Source: Agapanthus africanus (Eukaryota; Streptophyta; Magnoliopsida; Asparagales; Amaryllidaceae). From it: a stretch of 64,000 bases of DNA. The stretch covers positions 450,531,096-450,595,095 of the forward strand of contig JASDDO010000026.1 of the NCBI GenBank assembly GCA_030015575.1. The letters run 5' to 3'. Below are positions 49,306 through 60,650 of the stretch, piece by piece. Under the pieces are notes generated by a model. It had not been told where the DNA came from. It saw only the letters and a list, made by a program, of their open reading frames with translations, and made no database searches. Position numbers and translations under genes: made by a program. Numbering within the stretch: position 1 is the first letter of the stretch; the number at the start of each line of letters is the position of its first letter.

Positions 49306-49317
49306 GCTCTGATACCA
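49306..49317 (-). other. Element F primer-binding site, tRNA-Met(i) type
   Basis: GCTCTGATACCA, complement of TGGTATCAGAGC, one base inside the 5' LTR. Confidence 0.92.
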
Positions 49318-49318
49318 C

Positions 49319-51532
49319 TGTAGGGTTTCTAGGCACGCTAATGAAGTCTCACAAGGCATCAACCATGCCAATTTTAAATTTTACGGTGCCGAGAAACCCT
49401 AGACTAGATCGTCGACTAGAATTTTAGGCGAAACAATAAACTAGTTAACATCTTAACTAAAGGGGAGAGAGGCTACAACCTTTGTAGATCCGGTTCTCCA
49501 CTTCCTTAGCTCCACGTAGGCGTCCTCTCGCTTTCCATCTCGAATCCCGGACTCAATCGTCGGCTTCATCGGAGAAATGGACGGGCTAGGTCGTCGGCTT
49601 CGTACCGAAGATGATCTACGTCGAGGCATCACAAGTTCAAGCTCCAACCTCACCAAGTTGTGAAACTTGTGAAGAAAACACCCTATACTACTTGGCAAGA
49701 GGTAGAGGGTGAAGAAATAGGAGGTGGGTTCACTTTAGAATTGGATTTCTCACACTTTTGCTCAAGTTGCCATTGTTGGTAGCAAGCTTTTCTTCATGAA
49801 GATGAAGAAGAAGATGAAGCTAGAATATGATAAGTGTTAATTAAAAAAGAAAAGAAAATGAATACTTATCATATACTAACTATGGTAGAGTGTAGAGAAT
49901 AGACCATGGTTAGTAGGAATTGTTGGGGTTAAGGATGAAGACAAGAATGGTTACAAAGTCAAAGCTTCATGAAGCATCAACTAGAAACAAAGAAAACCAC
50001 CATTCTCTTCAAAATCTTTTCTAAATAGATAAATAAATAAATGATTAAGAAAAAGAAAACCCTAACCATTACATAACCATGGTTTAATCTTTACACACTC
50101 ACAAGTTAACATGTATCATCAAACATGATACATACATGTGTGCACAAAAATATATCACATATACAATGTGCACATCAAGTGAGAAAATCCTTTTAAAGTG
50201 AACCAATACTAGTTAATGCAAAGTAATATATCAAATATATAATTATACATTTAATCATTAAATCAACATTTGATTCAATGATCCGGTCATGTCGCACATA
50301 ACCGACTAGTATCCAATGTATCGATTTATCGAATCAATGATTCGATAACTAGGTCATATTGTATACAACCAATTGAAACATTCATCGCGAGAATGAAATG
50401 CGGTATCACAAACACGCATTATTGTTGGTCCCGCACATATCTCATATGCGCTCATATTTCGTTTCGCTTGAGCCAGGAAACCTCTGTGTAGGACTCTAAA
50501 GACTCGTCAATACGCCGGCAGCAGATGATGATCATATCAATCACCCACAAGCCGCAAGCGGTCTGCTAAACGTAACGGCCATCCGGGTATTGAGCGATCA
50601 GAAGATCGACGAGCTAGCCCGCTCACACTCCTTTGAATCCAACCAGTAACACTTACCGTACAGTCCGGTCTGTTCGTCTGATATGCCGCATATCAAGTCT
50701 AGGGGTGGTAAACGTCAGACCCCAGTAACCGATAAGTCGTGCCGATGTGAGGCTCATAACGGGTCGAGAAACTACTGGTAACACTTACCAGCAAATCTCT
50801 GATCATCCCTGGCCAGGGACTTCCCTGTTACGGCCAATCGAGCACAGCGCAACATCAACCCCCAATACCGGGAGAGATGAAACCCCTCCTATCGCTCATT
50901 GCCTCCATGTGACTCGGGACTGTACCCAAAGACCACCGTTTTGCACGCCCTCATGGACGTGGTAAGGTGGAGATCAAAGCACAGTGGGAATCACACAAGA
51001 CTCTATGACGATCTCGGGTCTACAGACTAACCTGTACAAGTGTCACCTGAGAACTGCCATCTGACGTGAGGTATAATACCATCTGGGAGTTCTCGGCGAG
51101 TCCGTCCAGTGTACTCAGTCTCCACTGAGCACCCGTACACCATCTCTGATGTCAAACACCAATGGATATGGGATCATCCATCGCCCATCTCATGGGTCGA
51201 GAAGCGTATACGCTAGTCTACACTGGTATATCGATGCCCTGTCTCGATACACCCATGACTAGGGACCTTGAAGGATGTACTTATGGACTACCATGTCCCC
51301 ACTAGTATGATCTGCATCATAGTCCAGGTCGTCAAGTACACATCCTAAGGGCTTTATCAACATGTAACTATAAGACAGTTTAAAGAGACAAGTGTACATG
51401 TTAAGATAAAGAGTAACCAGATAGCATACTATCATATCGAGCAAGAAAGTCATCTCTATATATGTCCAAGCATCCAATATAATATACATCATCTGTACAA
51501 TACTGGCCTCTAGGGCATACATACAACTAACA
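49319..51532 (-). repeat. Element F 5' LTR (2,214 bp)
   Basis: Matches 39652-41865 end to end; starts TGTAGGGTTTC and ends ACAACTAACA. Confidence 0.93.
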
Positions 51533-51583
51533 CATGTCACAGGGAGCAAGCCCTAAAAGTTTGATCAATTGATCTCGACCATT

Positions 51584-51629
51584 GGCCGCGGATCCGCGGC
51601 CATAACCCCCCTTGGGTCGCGGATCCGCG
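51584..51629 (+). repeat. Pair of GC-rich palindromes in element G LTR
   Basis: 18-base and 12-base perfect palindromes with the core CGCGGATCCGCG, about 100-140 bases upstream of the TATA box. Confidence 0.95.
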
Positions 51630-51720
51630 GTAATATATTGGAGTTGGAAGCTGAGGATTTTTGGGGTGAATCTATGATGAATTTTACCTAATTTTGAAGC
51701 AAATGATTCTGGCTTTGCAG

Positions 51721-51730
51721 TATAAAAAGG
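51721..51730 (+). promoter_or_regulatory. TATA box of the element G LTR
   Basis: TATAAAAAGG followed by CACCGAGAGCC, in the expected place for LTR transcription start. Confidence 0.7.
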
Positions 51731-52610
51731 CACCGAGAGCCTCTAGGAAAATTTATCAAGCCGACGAGATCACGAAGTCCAAGACTGCTCACGCATCCAG
51801 GCTGATCATCAACGGTTCATCTAGCTCCTTAGAAGAGATCGAGAAGCAAACTAGGTTTTTGTAATCATTTTCTAAGGAATCAAAGTGTACTTGATATTGT
51901 TGATTAATAAAGGTAGTTTTCTTCTACTTATTCAATTTCTTCGTAGTTTAATGATGCAATTTCTTTCCATCTCTTTTTCTCCCAACATGCGCGAGTAATT
52001 CTCCGCTTGTTAGGGTTCGTTGGATTAGGGTAGGCTAATGGATGATGAACATCTCTAAACTTTTTTTAAGTCCTATAAAGTTTATGAAATTTATCAAAAG
52101 AATCATTAACATCCTAATCGGGCGCGCTAACAATTCTTTGCTAGTCCCGACCGCGAATAGAGATTAGATTAATGATTGTTTTGGTAAAGGCTAGAAATGA
52201 ACGGAGTTCCGTGTCGAGATAAGGGTTAAGAATGGGATTCCTTTTCCCTCCAGAAACCCTAATCTACATGCATCACCGTCGTTCTAGTTTTAAATCTATT
52301 AATGGATAAAAAGGGTAACTTTTAATTAATCATCCATGACTACTAAATCCTAACGAACCCTACAAGCCCACTTATTATATTAACTACATCCTTAAATAAT
52401 CTAGATCTATATTTTTGCATTCTTGTTTAACGTAGATCTAGAAACCATTATTCAAAATTCTTTATCCCTCCTCTCTTTCTCAACACATCTAAAGTAAAAA
52501 TAAAAGGTTCAACGTTTCCCAGAGGACGACCCGTACTCATATTGGTCTAGCTACACGCGACACCGTTATTGATTGCGGTTAACTACAAACACACTTTTTC
52601 GTATCAATCA

Positions 52611-53568
52611 AATGGCGCCGTTGCCGGGGAAATGTGCGTAATTTTTTAGTTTTACTACTTGTGTTGAATTCTTAGACGAGTCATATCATTATTAAAATAA
52701 AACTGCAAATTGCATATTTAACGATTTGTGCGTGAATTTTTGCAAGGAGATCTGGAGTCACAGAATTAAGGATAACAGGAAACAGAGACATTTTTAGAGA
52801 TCCAGAGGAGCACAGAAGGATTTACAAAAAAATTTCATCAAGCAATCCCTCTTCCACGCGGTGGAACCGCGGCAAATGTACCATTTCTGCGGCGGAATTG
52901 CGGCAGGTTAAAGGGATTAGGGCTACAGAACTCTCTGGTAAGATTCTCAACTCCTTCTCTCTCCCCTCAAATCCAATAAAATCTATTTTCTGCAGGATTC
53001 TTTGCAAAATTGCGCCGCTAAAAAATCTTTTTGCGAAAGTTTTGTGATTGGTTTTGTTTTGCATATTTAATACGGACTTTAAGGGGCAAAGACCAAATCA
53101 AGATTAGATGGGGATTTCATCACCCTTCCAAAGCCCCACAAATCACAAACTGAGCATATAGATCAACCCTTCATTAATTTAAAAAATATTTAGACCAGAC
53201 TCTAAGGACTGTCGCGCTCAATAAGGACAGGGGAAGGTCGTGGATAATCTATCGTTTATCCGCATTACTTTTGTAGTGCCTAGGCAAGTGTGTCAAAGGC
53301 TAGTGGTTTTTAATTAGGCCCACGACGTGGTTCCTTCCCACTTACCTGGCACTTACCTGGCTACAAGGATAGTACGGAGGCAGTAGAGGATTTATCCTGC
53401 GGCTTGTCCTTTGGAAGTCTAGGAGCGGTCTAGAGACTGGACCTAGGTGACCTTAGTTCTTGGGTTGCTTGTGCATCGTAGGGTGATTTGTCTTGAGTCC
53501 CACTTTTTCAAAACAAACCAATTTTAAATCATACACACGCTGCCACTTGCACTAAACCCGCTTAGTGC
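52611..53568 (+). other. Element G leader with tRNA-Asp-type primer site
   Basis: TGGCGCCGTTGCCGGGG at 52613-52629 is the Athila-type primer site. About 245 bases later come two imperfect relatives of the palindromes, GCGGTGGAACCGCGGC (52858-52873) and GCGGCGGAATTGCGGC (from 52889). No gene is seen in the rest of this stretch. Confidence 0.85.
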
Positions 53569-56532
53569 ATGCTCGGCTGGACACGGGATCCTAGTGCCCG
53601 TCTTGTCCGCGTTCCTGCTATCGACGCCGAAGTCGGTACTTCTTCATCTTCTTTTCCCCCACCACCACACACATCAACCGAGATAGACGTCACTCCATCA
53701 GAATATAACACCACGCTGCCACCGCCCGTAGGTGCGCAGAATCCACCGCGCATCTCTCTCCAAGAGAGATGCTATCCTATCCGTGGTCCTCTTCCCACTT
53801 GTCTATCTCTTCCACCACCTAACGGGGATAATTTCGAAATTAAACCCCACTACATCAATCTGCTGCCCAAATTTCACGGGCTTGAATCTGAAGACGCGTA
53901 CGTTTTCATCACCAAATTCGAAAACGTATGCGCAATGATGGGTACTTCACAATTGACTTTAGATGCTATGCGCTTACGTCTTCTCCTATTCACACTGTGC
54001 GACTTGGTAGAAAAATGGCTTTATAATACTGCCACACATTCTATCACTAATTGGGATGAATTTGTCATAGTATTTCTTAAGAAGTTTTACCCAAACCATA
54101 AGACTGCCCGTGTTAGGAGCGAGATCAACCAGTTTACCCAGCTTCCCAATGAACCATTTTGGAAGTGCTTTGAACGTTTCAAAGATCTGCTTGTCCAATG
54201 CCCCCATCACGGAATACAAAGATGGGATTTATGTCGGATAATATATGAGGGCATTAATCCAACGACAAAGCAGATGCTTGAAACAATGTGTCAATGCAAT
54301 TTCATGTCTAAAGATGACGGTGAAGCATGGAAATATCTGGAAGACCTTGCTGAACACACGTTGCAGTGGGAAAGCGTAAGACCACCTTCAACTAAGGGAG
54401 GTATTCACCAGCTCGATGTTTCTATCGCAGTAAAAGCCGAAATGGCAGCGATACAGAAGAAACTCGACGCTATCGAAAACAAGTTCTCATCTTTCTCCCT
54501 AAATCAGGTCACGCTTCCTAAGACCGTCTGTGGTTGCTGTTCGGATCCTTCACACTTAACGGAAGATTGTCCTATGAATGCATCGTTTCAAGCTAATGCT
54601 GCTTTTCAGCAGCGACCTAGAAACGACCCTTATTCTTCTACGTACAATCAAGGATGGAGGAATCATCCTAACTTTGCTTGGAGCCAAAACCAACAAAGCA
54701 ATTATCAAAGACCTCCTCTACAGCAACCACAACCACAGAATCAGCCCCCCTTTCAGTCACAGAATTTCCAAAAACCGGCCAACATTTCTACACCACAAGT
54801 GGCCGGTACTGACAACTCACTTGCACAAACTTTGGATATGTTCATGAAACAATCCAAGCAAATTTCGGTTGAGATGAGGTCTTCTATTGATACCATAACG
54901 AAAAACTCCGCCTCCCATGGTGAGAGTATTAAATCATTAGAAAACCAAATCGCACTGTTAAACGCCGCAATGAGTGCGAGAGAGAAAGGGAAACTCCCAT
55001 CTCAACCCCTACCGAATCCTGGCCATTCACAAAATCATAATGTGAACGCCGTTACTACGTTGAGATCGGGAAGAGTGCTAAATAACCGAGTGGGTGAGCA
55101 ATTTGATGTTAGTGACACCAATGATACCCCAGCTTCTTCTTCTTCCCCTAATTCGTCTAGTCTCCCACCTTCACCCGAGCCTATTCTCCGTTTTCCCCAA
55201 GGCTCGAACCCTTCGCCCATTTCGCCAAATCTATCTAAGTCGATTCCCACTCTAGTTTTGGGATCGAATCCGTCCCCACAATCCTTTCCAATGTTGGACC
55301 AAACCCTTATTGATAAAGCACATTATCCAAACAGGTTAAGAAGCAACAGACCAAGTCCACAAATGGAGAAGATTGCGGAAATTTTTAAGCAAGTTAACAT
55401 AAACATTCCTCTCCTAGATGCTATTCAACAAGTTCCGTCATATGCGAAAATCCTAAAGGACTTGTGCACTAGGAAGAGAAAAGTTCAAGTACCTAAAAAA
55501 GTTTTCCTTGCGAGTAATGTGAGCACTGCTTTTACGCAACAACTACCCAAGAAACGAAAGGACCCCGGAAGTCCTACAATTTCTATTTCCATTGGGGGTA
55601 AAAATATCAATCGTGCTCTACTCGATTTAGGTGCTAGTGTTAACTTGCTTCCGTATTCTGTTTATGAGCAATTAGGGATCGGAGAGTTAAAACCTGCGCA
55701 TTGCACTCTTCAGATGGCCGATCGATCTATCACCCAAACTAGGGGTGAGCTAGAGGATGTGTTAATCAAAGTCGGGGAATTCATATTCCCTGTGGACTTT
55801 ATCGTTATTGATACACAACCTGTGGCAAACCCACGCAATCAAATCCCGGTGATACTCGGTCGACCCTTTTTGGCCACTTCCAACGCTGTAATCAATTGTA
55901 GAAACGGCTCTATGACCCTATCCTTTGGAAAGAAGTCAATTGAGCTTAACATTTACAAGTTGCGAAGTGAACCCTCCGAACCCTATGCTCATGTGTGTTC
56001 TGTCGAATTAATGGATGTCGACAGCAGCGAATTTGATCAACCTCATGATACTGACTCTTTTCATATGTTGTTGTTTGACCCAACCATGTATTATACATAC
56101 ACGAACTCTTCTACCGAGTTGTCCGGGTCAACATCTAACACTGATGAGGAACTTTTTATAGAGTCGGACGATTACCCCATATTTTCTGATGACATTATTC
56201 TTCGGGGTATCGACGAAAGCTTTGAGGAAATTTTAGCTGATAAGCTCGCATTTTTACAAGACATTGGTGTTGAGATGAATCAAATCCAAGATGAAGAAAT
56301 TGGACCTCCACCCCTTCTGTTGGACAATCATGATAATGCTAGTAATCTATCATTACTATCACTGTGTCGTCTCTCCAAATTGAGACGCAATCCTTTTCCA
56401 TTACACCTCTTATCACCTCCCCACTTCTTCACGTCGAAAGGTGACATGTTCTTCCACCAACCTTGGTGCTTCATCGATAAAATTTTTGAATGGTTGGTGT
56501 TGACCTTTGGTCTTTGCAAAGCTTGGCATTGA
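53569..56532 (+). CDS. Element G gag-protease open frame, 987 codons, looks whole
   Basis: From the ATG at 53569. Proline/serine-rich N-terminus; Retrotrans_gag-type region at residues about 90-270 (FHGLESEDAYVFITKFENVC, NWDEFVIVFLKKFYP); CCHC zinc knuckle CGCCSDPSHLTEDC at about 320-335; Gln/Pro-rich linker; coiled region; TLRSGRVL near 495; aspartic protease with LLDLGASVNLLPYSVYEQLG near 684 and ILGRPFLAT near 760. An acidic tail ends without RT. D-L-G in place of D-S/T-G is common in Athila proteases. The frame is the only long unbroken one in the window. Its product would be a particle and maturation protein; RT and integrase would have to come from elsewhere. Confidence 0.88.
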   Translation: MLGWTRDPSARLVRVPAIDAEVGTSSSSFPPPPHTSTEIDVTPSEYNTTLPPPVGAQNPPRISLQERCYPIRGPLPTCLSLPPPNGDNFEIKPHYINLLPKFHGLESEDAYVFITKFENVCAMMGTSQLTLDAMRLRLLLFTLCDLVEKWLYNTATHSITNWDEFVIVFLKKFYPNHKTARVRSEINQFTQLPNEPFWKCFERFKDLLVQCPHHGIQRWDLCRIIYEGINPTTKQMLETMCQCNFMSKDDGEAWKYLEDLAEHTLQWESVRPPSTKGGIHQLDVSIAVKAEMAAIQKKLDAIENKFSSFSLNQVTLPKTVCGCCSDPSHLTEDCPMNASFQANAAFQQRPRNDPYSSTYNQGWRNHPNFAWSQNQQSNYQRPPLQQPQPQNQPPFQSQNFQKPANISTPQVAGTDNSLAQTLDMFMKQSKQISVEMRSSIDTITKNSASHGESIKSLENQIALLNAAMSAREKGKLPSQPLPNPGHSQNHNVNAVTTLRSGRVLNNRVGEQFDVSDTNDTPASSSSPNSSSLPPSPEPILRFPQGSNPSPISPNLSKSIPTLVLGSNPSPQSFPMLDQTLIDKAHYPNRLRSNRPSPQMEKIAEIFKQVNINIPLLDAIQQVPSYAKILKDLCTRKRKVQVPKKVFLASNVSTAFTQQLPKKRKDPGSPTISISIGGKNINRALLDLGASVNLLPYSVYEQLGIGELKPAHCTLQMADRSITQTRGELEDVLIKVGEFIFPVDFIVIDTQPVANPRNQIPVILGRPFLATSNAVINCRNGSMTLSFGKKSIELNIYKLRSEPSEPYAHVCSVELMDVDSSEFDQPHDTDSFHMLLFDPTMYYTYTNSSTELSGSTSNTDEELFIESDDYPIFSDDIILRGIDESFEEILADKLAFLQDIGVEMNQIQDEEIGPPPLLLDNHDNASNLSLLSLCRLSKLRRNPFPLHLLSPPHFFTSKGDMFFHQPWCFIDKIFEWLVLTFGLCKAWH

Positions 56533-57141
56533 CCAATAACCTTGACCCCCTCGTGTGATTTTAAAAGATTAAAATTGTTTAACTCAAGTTTGGGGTTTTG
56601 TGGTATGTTTTGACTCTTGAAAAGAAAATGATTTTTACAAATTTGTGAGCCTAAAATAAGTTTGGGGGAGAATTTTCACTTTCATATATTCTTGCCCCCA
56701 TTAATAATTTCCTTCTAAGTCTACAGGTTTTTGAGCTTAACGAATGATATCAGTGAGGACACTGCTGTAAACAGGTTTGGGGGAGGTTTGTGCTTATACT
56801 TTGCATTATACTATATTAAAGCACAAAATTTTTTTTGATAATAAAATAATAGAAAGTGAAAAATTACATCCAAAAGATAGAAATAGTTTAAGAAAACCAA
56901 GAAAATTAGAAGTTTTCTTAAACGAACTAGTAATAAGTAGTTATGAGCCGTTGTCCCAAGGATTAGTAAGATGAAGGAAGTCACTAATCTGAGGATAAAA
57001 ATAAGTCTGAAAAATAGTTTCTATTCTGGAAGCCAAACATTTAAATGTTGACACCCTACTATATGCACTTACACACGTCTTGAAACTCGGGATAGAAGAG
57101 GATACCTTGAAATGCTCTTGTCTAAAAGCCAAAGTATGAAG
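56533..57141 (+). other. Element G 3' region with repeated purine tracts
   Basis: Holds TTTGGGGGAG (56661-56670) and GTTTGGGGGAGG (56775-56786), the type of tract found 3' of Athila genes. After the second, TTTGTGCTTATACTTTG does not match the 5' LTR start convincingly. The last 350 bases are AT-rich and I recognise nothing in them. Element I starts at 57142. Confidence 0.6.
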
Positions 57142-59230
57142 TGTTGGAGATAGTGCCTCAGAGTCAATTATTGGATCACATGCACGTGATTGCAATGATT
57201 GAGGGACGACCTATCCCGGTAGGACAGTCTTACTCGAGATGATAGTATGCTATCTGGTTTATCTTTATCATCGTGTACTGCTTTAGGTGACCTTATGAGT
57301 CGCTATTACACGTTGATAGAGCCCCTAGGATTCTTGCTTGACTACCAGCAGTATGAGGGCGATCATATACGTGAGAGCTGGAGTCTATAAGCACATCCTT
57401 AAAAGGTCCCTAGTCGTTGGAGTTTTGAGACTGGGCATCGATACTCCATTAGTAGACTAGTGTATACAGTCGAGACCCCGACGAGGGGCGGTGGCCGGTC
57501 TCACAAGCCATTGGTGTAAGTTGGTTCACCTAAGATGTATACAGGTGCTCATTGGGTTATGAGTACACCGGACATGACTCGCCGGGAACCTGCTAGTTGG
57601 GATTATACCAGACGTCAGATAGCAGTTCCCAGGTGACATGTGTACAGGTTAGTTCATCGACCTGAGATCGTCATTTGTCTCGTGTGAGTTCCCACTGTGC
57701 TTTGATTACTACCCTACCAAGGCTCAAAGGAGTCGTGCAAACAGGTTTTAGTTGGGTACAGTCCCGAGCCACATAGAGGCAGTGAGCGGATCTGCAGGGG
57801 TTCGTCTCTCCCGATATTGGGGGTGAGGTCGCGCTGTGTCTAGGAGAGCCATTACACAAAGCCCTCGGCCGAGGCAGGAGATTTACTGGTAGGTATTCCA
57901 GTAGTATCTCAGGGTGTTCTGGGCTACACTCCGACATGACTTGTACCGCTTTTGGGGGTCTGACTTTTACCAACCCCCTAGGCCCGCCATGCGATACTCA
58001 TAGACGAACGGACCGGACTGTACGGATATTGTCACTGACAGGCTCAGTAGGGTGTCAGGATGAGTTCGCTCATCGATGTCCCTTTTGGTCAATAGCTGGT
58101 AGCCCGTCACGTATGGCTAATACCTCTGACGTGCTTGTGGTTAAATCCACAGCCATAGTATTAACGAGTCTTTAGAGTCCACCACACTCAGTTACTCAAG
58201 TTTCGGGCGAAACGCTGTAGTGGCCGTATGGAGATATGGCAGGGTTCGATCAGATACGTGCGGTATTGCACGGATCGTGATCGGACGGATTTTACTGGCC
58301 GGCTTTGGCTTAAGCCGGATCCTAGTATTAGACAGTGTAGATTTTGTCTCTTTGCATTTGTATTCAGTGGGAATACGAATGCGGGCATGTATATGCAGTT
58401 GCGGGGTTTTTCCTGTAATTTATTACGGGATCAGTTTTCTGAACTTGCCAGTTTATATTCCGTTCCGGCCGGTTTTTCTTTGTTCCTTCCCGGCCGGACT
58501 TTCCGTTGGAGGGTTTTTTTGCATTTGTGGGGCTTCATGATGGTTCATAATCATGAGATTCTTTATTAGTCATTTCCTTTGCTTTTTGAGATTAGAAAGG
58601 ATTTGAGGTTGATATGATGTTGTTATCATGGTCTTTAGATGTGGTCACCCATTCTCTTTTCCTACACTCACCTTCCTTCTTGGGTTGGTTTCATTCCCTC
58701 CACCATTTTGAGATATGAAGGGGGGCCGGCCACTTTGGGAGAGAGAGAGAGAGGTTTTCATTTTTGATGAGGGAAATTAGATCATCTCATTTTGTATGCT
58801 CCAAAATCATAAACCCCTCTCCAAAGTTCTTTGATTCTTCCATCAACTAATGGCAACTTCACAAACCCCATGAGGCAAATTGAATCTACACTATAACCTA
58901 CAGTACCCTTGGACGCGTCGGCTAGCCAACTTCGCGCCCGAGTTGCCTCGGTCCAGAGGTGGGAGCCCGTAAAAGAATCCGGCTATGTGGTGCTCTTTCC
59001 GACGAGGAGGTGACGGACGGAGACTCCGCAGGAGATTGGAGTGGAGACGAAGACCGAAGGACACGGATCGCTTGGTATAACTCTCTTCCCATCTTTAGTT
59101 TGCTAGGATTAGGTTAATGGTTACGATCCGGGTATATTGTCCGCGGTAGCGCCGGTTTAAAGCTAAGAAAAATTTTTGATTCCGCATTTTGGCCTCGAGT
59201 AGAAGGCCGGGGCGCTGCCGTAGCGCAACA
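57142..59230 (+). repeat. Element I 5' LTR (about 2.09 kb)
   Basis: Begins TGTTGGAGATAGTGCC just as the LTRs of B, E and F begin TGTT...TGCC on their own strands; ends CGCAACA directly before the primer site. Central parts share short blocks with the B 3' LTR (for example the CGGACTG and GGCTTAAGCC blocks). Confidence 0.82.
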
Positions 59231-59440
59231 TGGTATCAGAGCCACGCCATTAACCTACTCTAGCTTGGTCTAGTGTGTTTAAAACTTCGATCGAACGGAT
59301 TTTCCGAAAACCCATTTTCATTTGCACAGTTTTCTGTCGAAATTTTTTTGGCTCCAAAAATTTTTCAGTACATTGCAGTGACATGTGCAGGGAATTCTAA
59401 GCATTCTGTGAAAAATTGGTCGTGTGATCTCACTATTCCA

Positions 59441-59487
59441 CCGCGGAACCGCGGCCAAACCCACTTTTTTACGGCGGTTCCGCGGCC
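59441..59487 (+). repeat. GC-rich palindrome pair in element I leader
   Basis: CCGCGGAACCGCGGCC and GGCGGTTCCGCGGCC, inverted relative to each other, 16 bases apart, about 210 bases after the primer site. Confidence 0.9.
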
Positions 59488-60451
59488 ATTTTTACTATTC
59501 ATTGGACCAAATTTTTGCAGTGAGCTCCTGGGTTGAAAATAGGGTTTTTGGAATATTCTTTTTGGGCCTAGACTCTCTTTAAGTGCTACAGTAATGCTTG
59601 GGGCCCACTTCGATAAATTTGATCGATCGAAAAGTTTAAACACATTAGTTCACAGTATTTACATTATATCTGCGACCGTGAATGTCACTCGATCGGTAAA
59701 TCCAGTCTATCTGCTATAGCCCTTTTAGACGGATTTGCGAACGTGACATTCGCGTTGATGTTCTGTGTTTGTGCTGTGATGTTGCAGATCGGTCATGGGG
59801 GATAGCCTGGTTGCAGTGGTAGTACAGTTTTGTTTTATATGTACATTTGATATTGCGGGGCGAGCGTCCGACTTGTGGACTGCCGTCACTGCCTGTTTGT
59901 ATTATTCTTTTGGGGCACGACCTGGTTGCGGTCGATGTACCCGTTGTATGTATATTTTACTTTCTGTACTAGGATTACGCCAAGGTGGGGTGCACGGATA
60001 GCCGGGTTCTAGAGGGCAACGAGCCCGCATCTCATGGCGTTGAGACGGAGGGGGCTTTACTCTAGAATTAGCGGGCTGTTCGCCGCACTCGTAGGGGGTA
60101 CAGGTTGACCCAGGAGGGGTGCCCAAGTTGCCGGATTCCGTGAAATGCTGGGTGGTCCATTCACGTTGCTGAAGGGGGCTACCTCGCTTCAGTTTTTGGC
60201 GGGTAACTTGCCACGCCCGTAGGGGTCTAGGATTTTCATTGCACAGGCTATCCACACGACCAGGGGAACGTCGGGTTTCAGCAGCGACTCTGTGAAACCC
60301 GGGGCTTCCAGATATTGTATTATTCTGTGATGCTGGTTATCTTTCTGTGATGTTGCATTTTATCACGCCTTGAGCGAAAATTATATATTATATATATACT
60401 AGTAGATGTTGTATATGTTTTGCATCCGCGCTAGTCCAGTCCCCGCTCTGT

Positions 60452-60472
60452 CGTTAGTTAAGTAACCTAACG
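60452..60472 (+). repeat. CGTTAG/CTAACG hairpin, element I leader
   Basis: Six perfect pairs around TTAAGTAAC, followed by GGG and the conserved CGAATGCGGATGGCATA segment. Confidence 0.75.
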
Positions 60473-60650
60473 GGTGATGACGGGACCCAGTGGCGAATGC
60501 GGATGGCATATATGTACATCATTATTTTCGTTCTTTTGTGGTGTGATCAATTGATGGGACTGCGTTGATTCGGATCAATGCTAGATAAACAAACCTATTC
60601 TGATGTTGTTGGAACATTTTTGAAAAAGCTGTTATTGCAAGGACGTTCAC

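Larger units (their letters stand above)
45126..49318 (-). other. Element F leader, enlarged by solo LTR H
   Basis: Same modules as in E. In transcript order: primer site (49306-49317), palindrome pair (49072-49118), segment shared with A (about 48645-48785), then H, then a GTTAG/CTAAC hairpin (46354-46374), twin 100-bp repeats (46090-46187, 45945-46043) and three phased hairpins (45782, 45689, 45605). No genes. Confidence 0.82.
39652..51532 (-). mobile_element. Element F: Ty1/copia element lacking gag, inside the LTR of G, containing solo LTR H
   Basis: LTRs 39652-41865 and 49319-51532 (2.21 kb each) with about 1.6-2% mismatch by hand count. The primer-site complement beside the right LTR and the purine-tract complement beside the left give minus orientation. 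Same family as E: LTR starts, leader modules and pol are all closely alike. Like E, it has no gag domain before the protease. Flanks CCTGT and CATGT look like a target duplication with one later change. About three breaks in pol. Confidence 0.92.
51538..52610 (+). repeat. Element G 5' LTR, right piece
   Basis: Carries the perfect palindrome GGCCGCGGATCCGCGGCC (51584-51601) and CGCGGATCCGCG (51618-51629), a TATA box TATAAAAAGG at 51721, AATAAAGG near 51906, and the end TCGTATCAATCA. The order palindromes, TATA box, polyadenylation-type signal is the same as in H. Confidence 0.85.
39284..57141 (+). mobile_element. Element G: Athila-like Ty3/gypsy element, gag-protease only, 5' LTR split by F
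   Basis: 5' LTR in two pieces (39284-39651 and 51538-52610, about 1.44 kb together) ends TATCAATCA and is followed by TGGCGCCGTTGCCGGGG, the tRNA-Asp-type primer site typical of Athila. A 950-bp leader precedes a whole 987-codon gag-protease frame. Instead of RT and integrase, a short stretch with Athila-type purine tracts follows. I cannot identify the 3' LTR; the right limit used here is the start of element I. The start at TGTTATTACATTT is inferred from where similarity to fragment J ends and from likeness to the start of H. Confidence 0.75.

Noticed and set aside
56787-57141. 3' LTR of element G after the second purine tract
   Set aside because: Its start does not align convincingly with the 5' LTR start; left unassigned.
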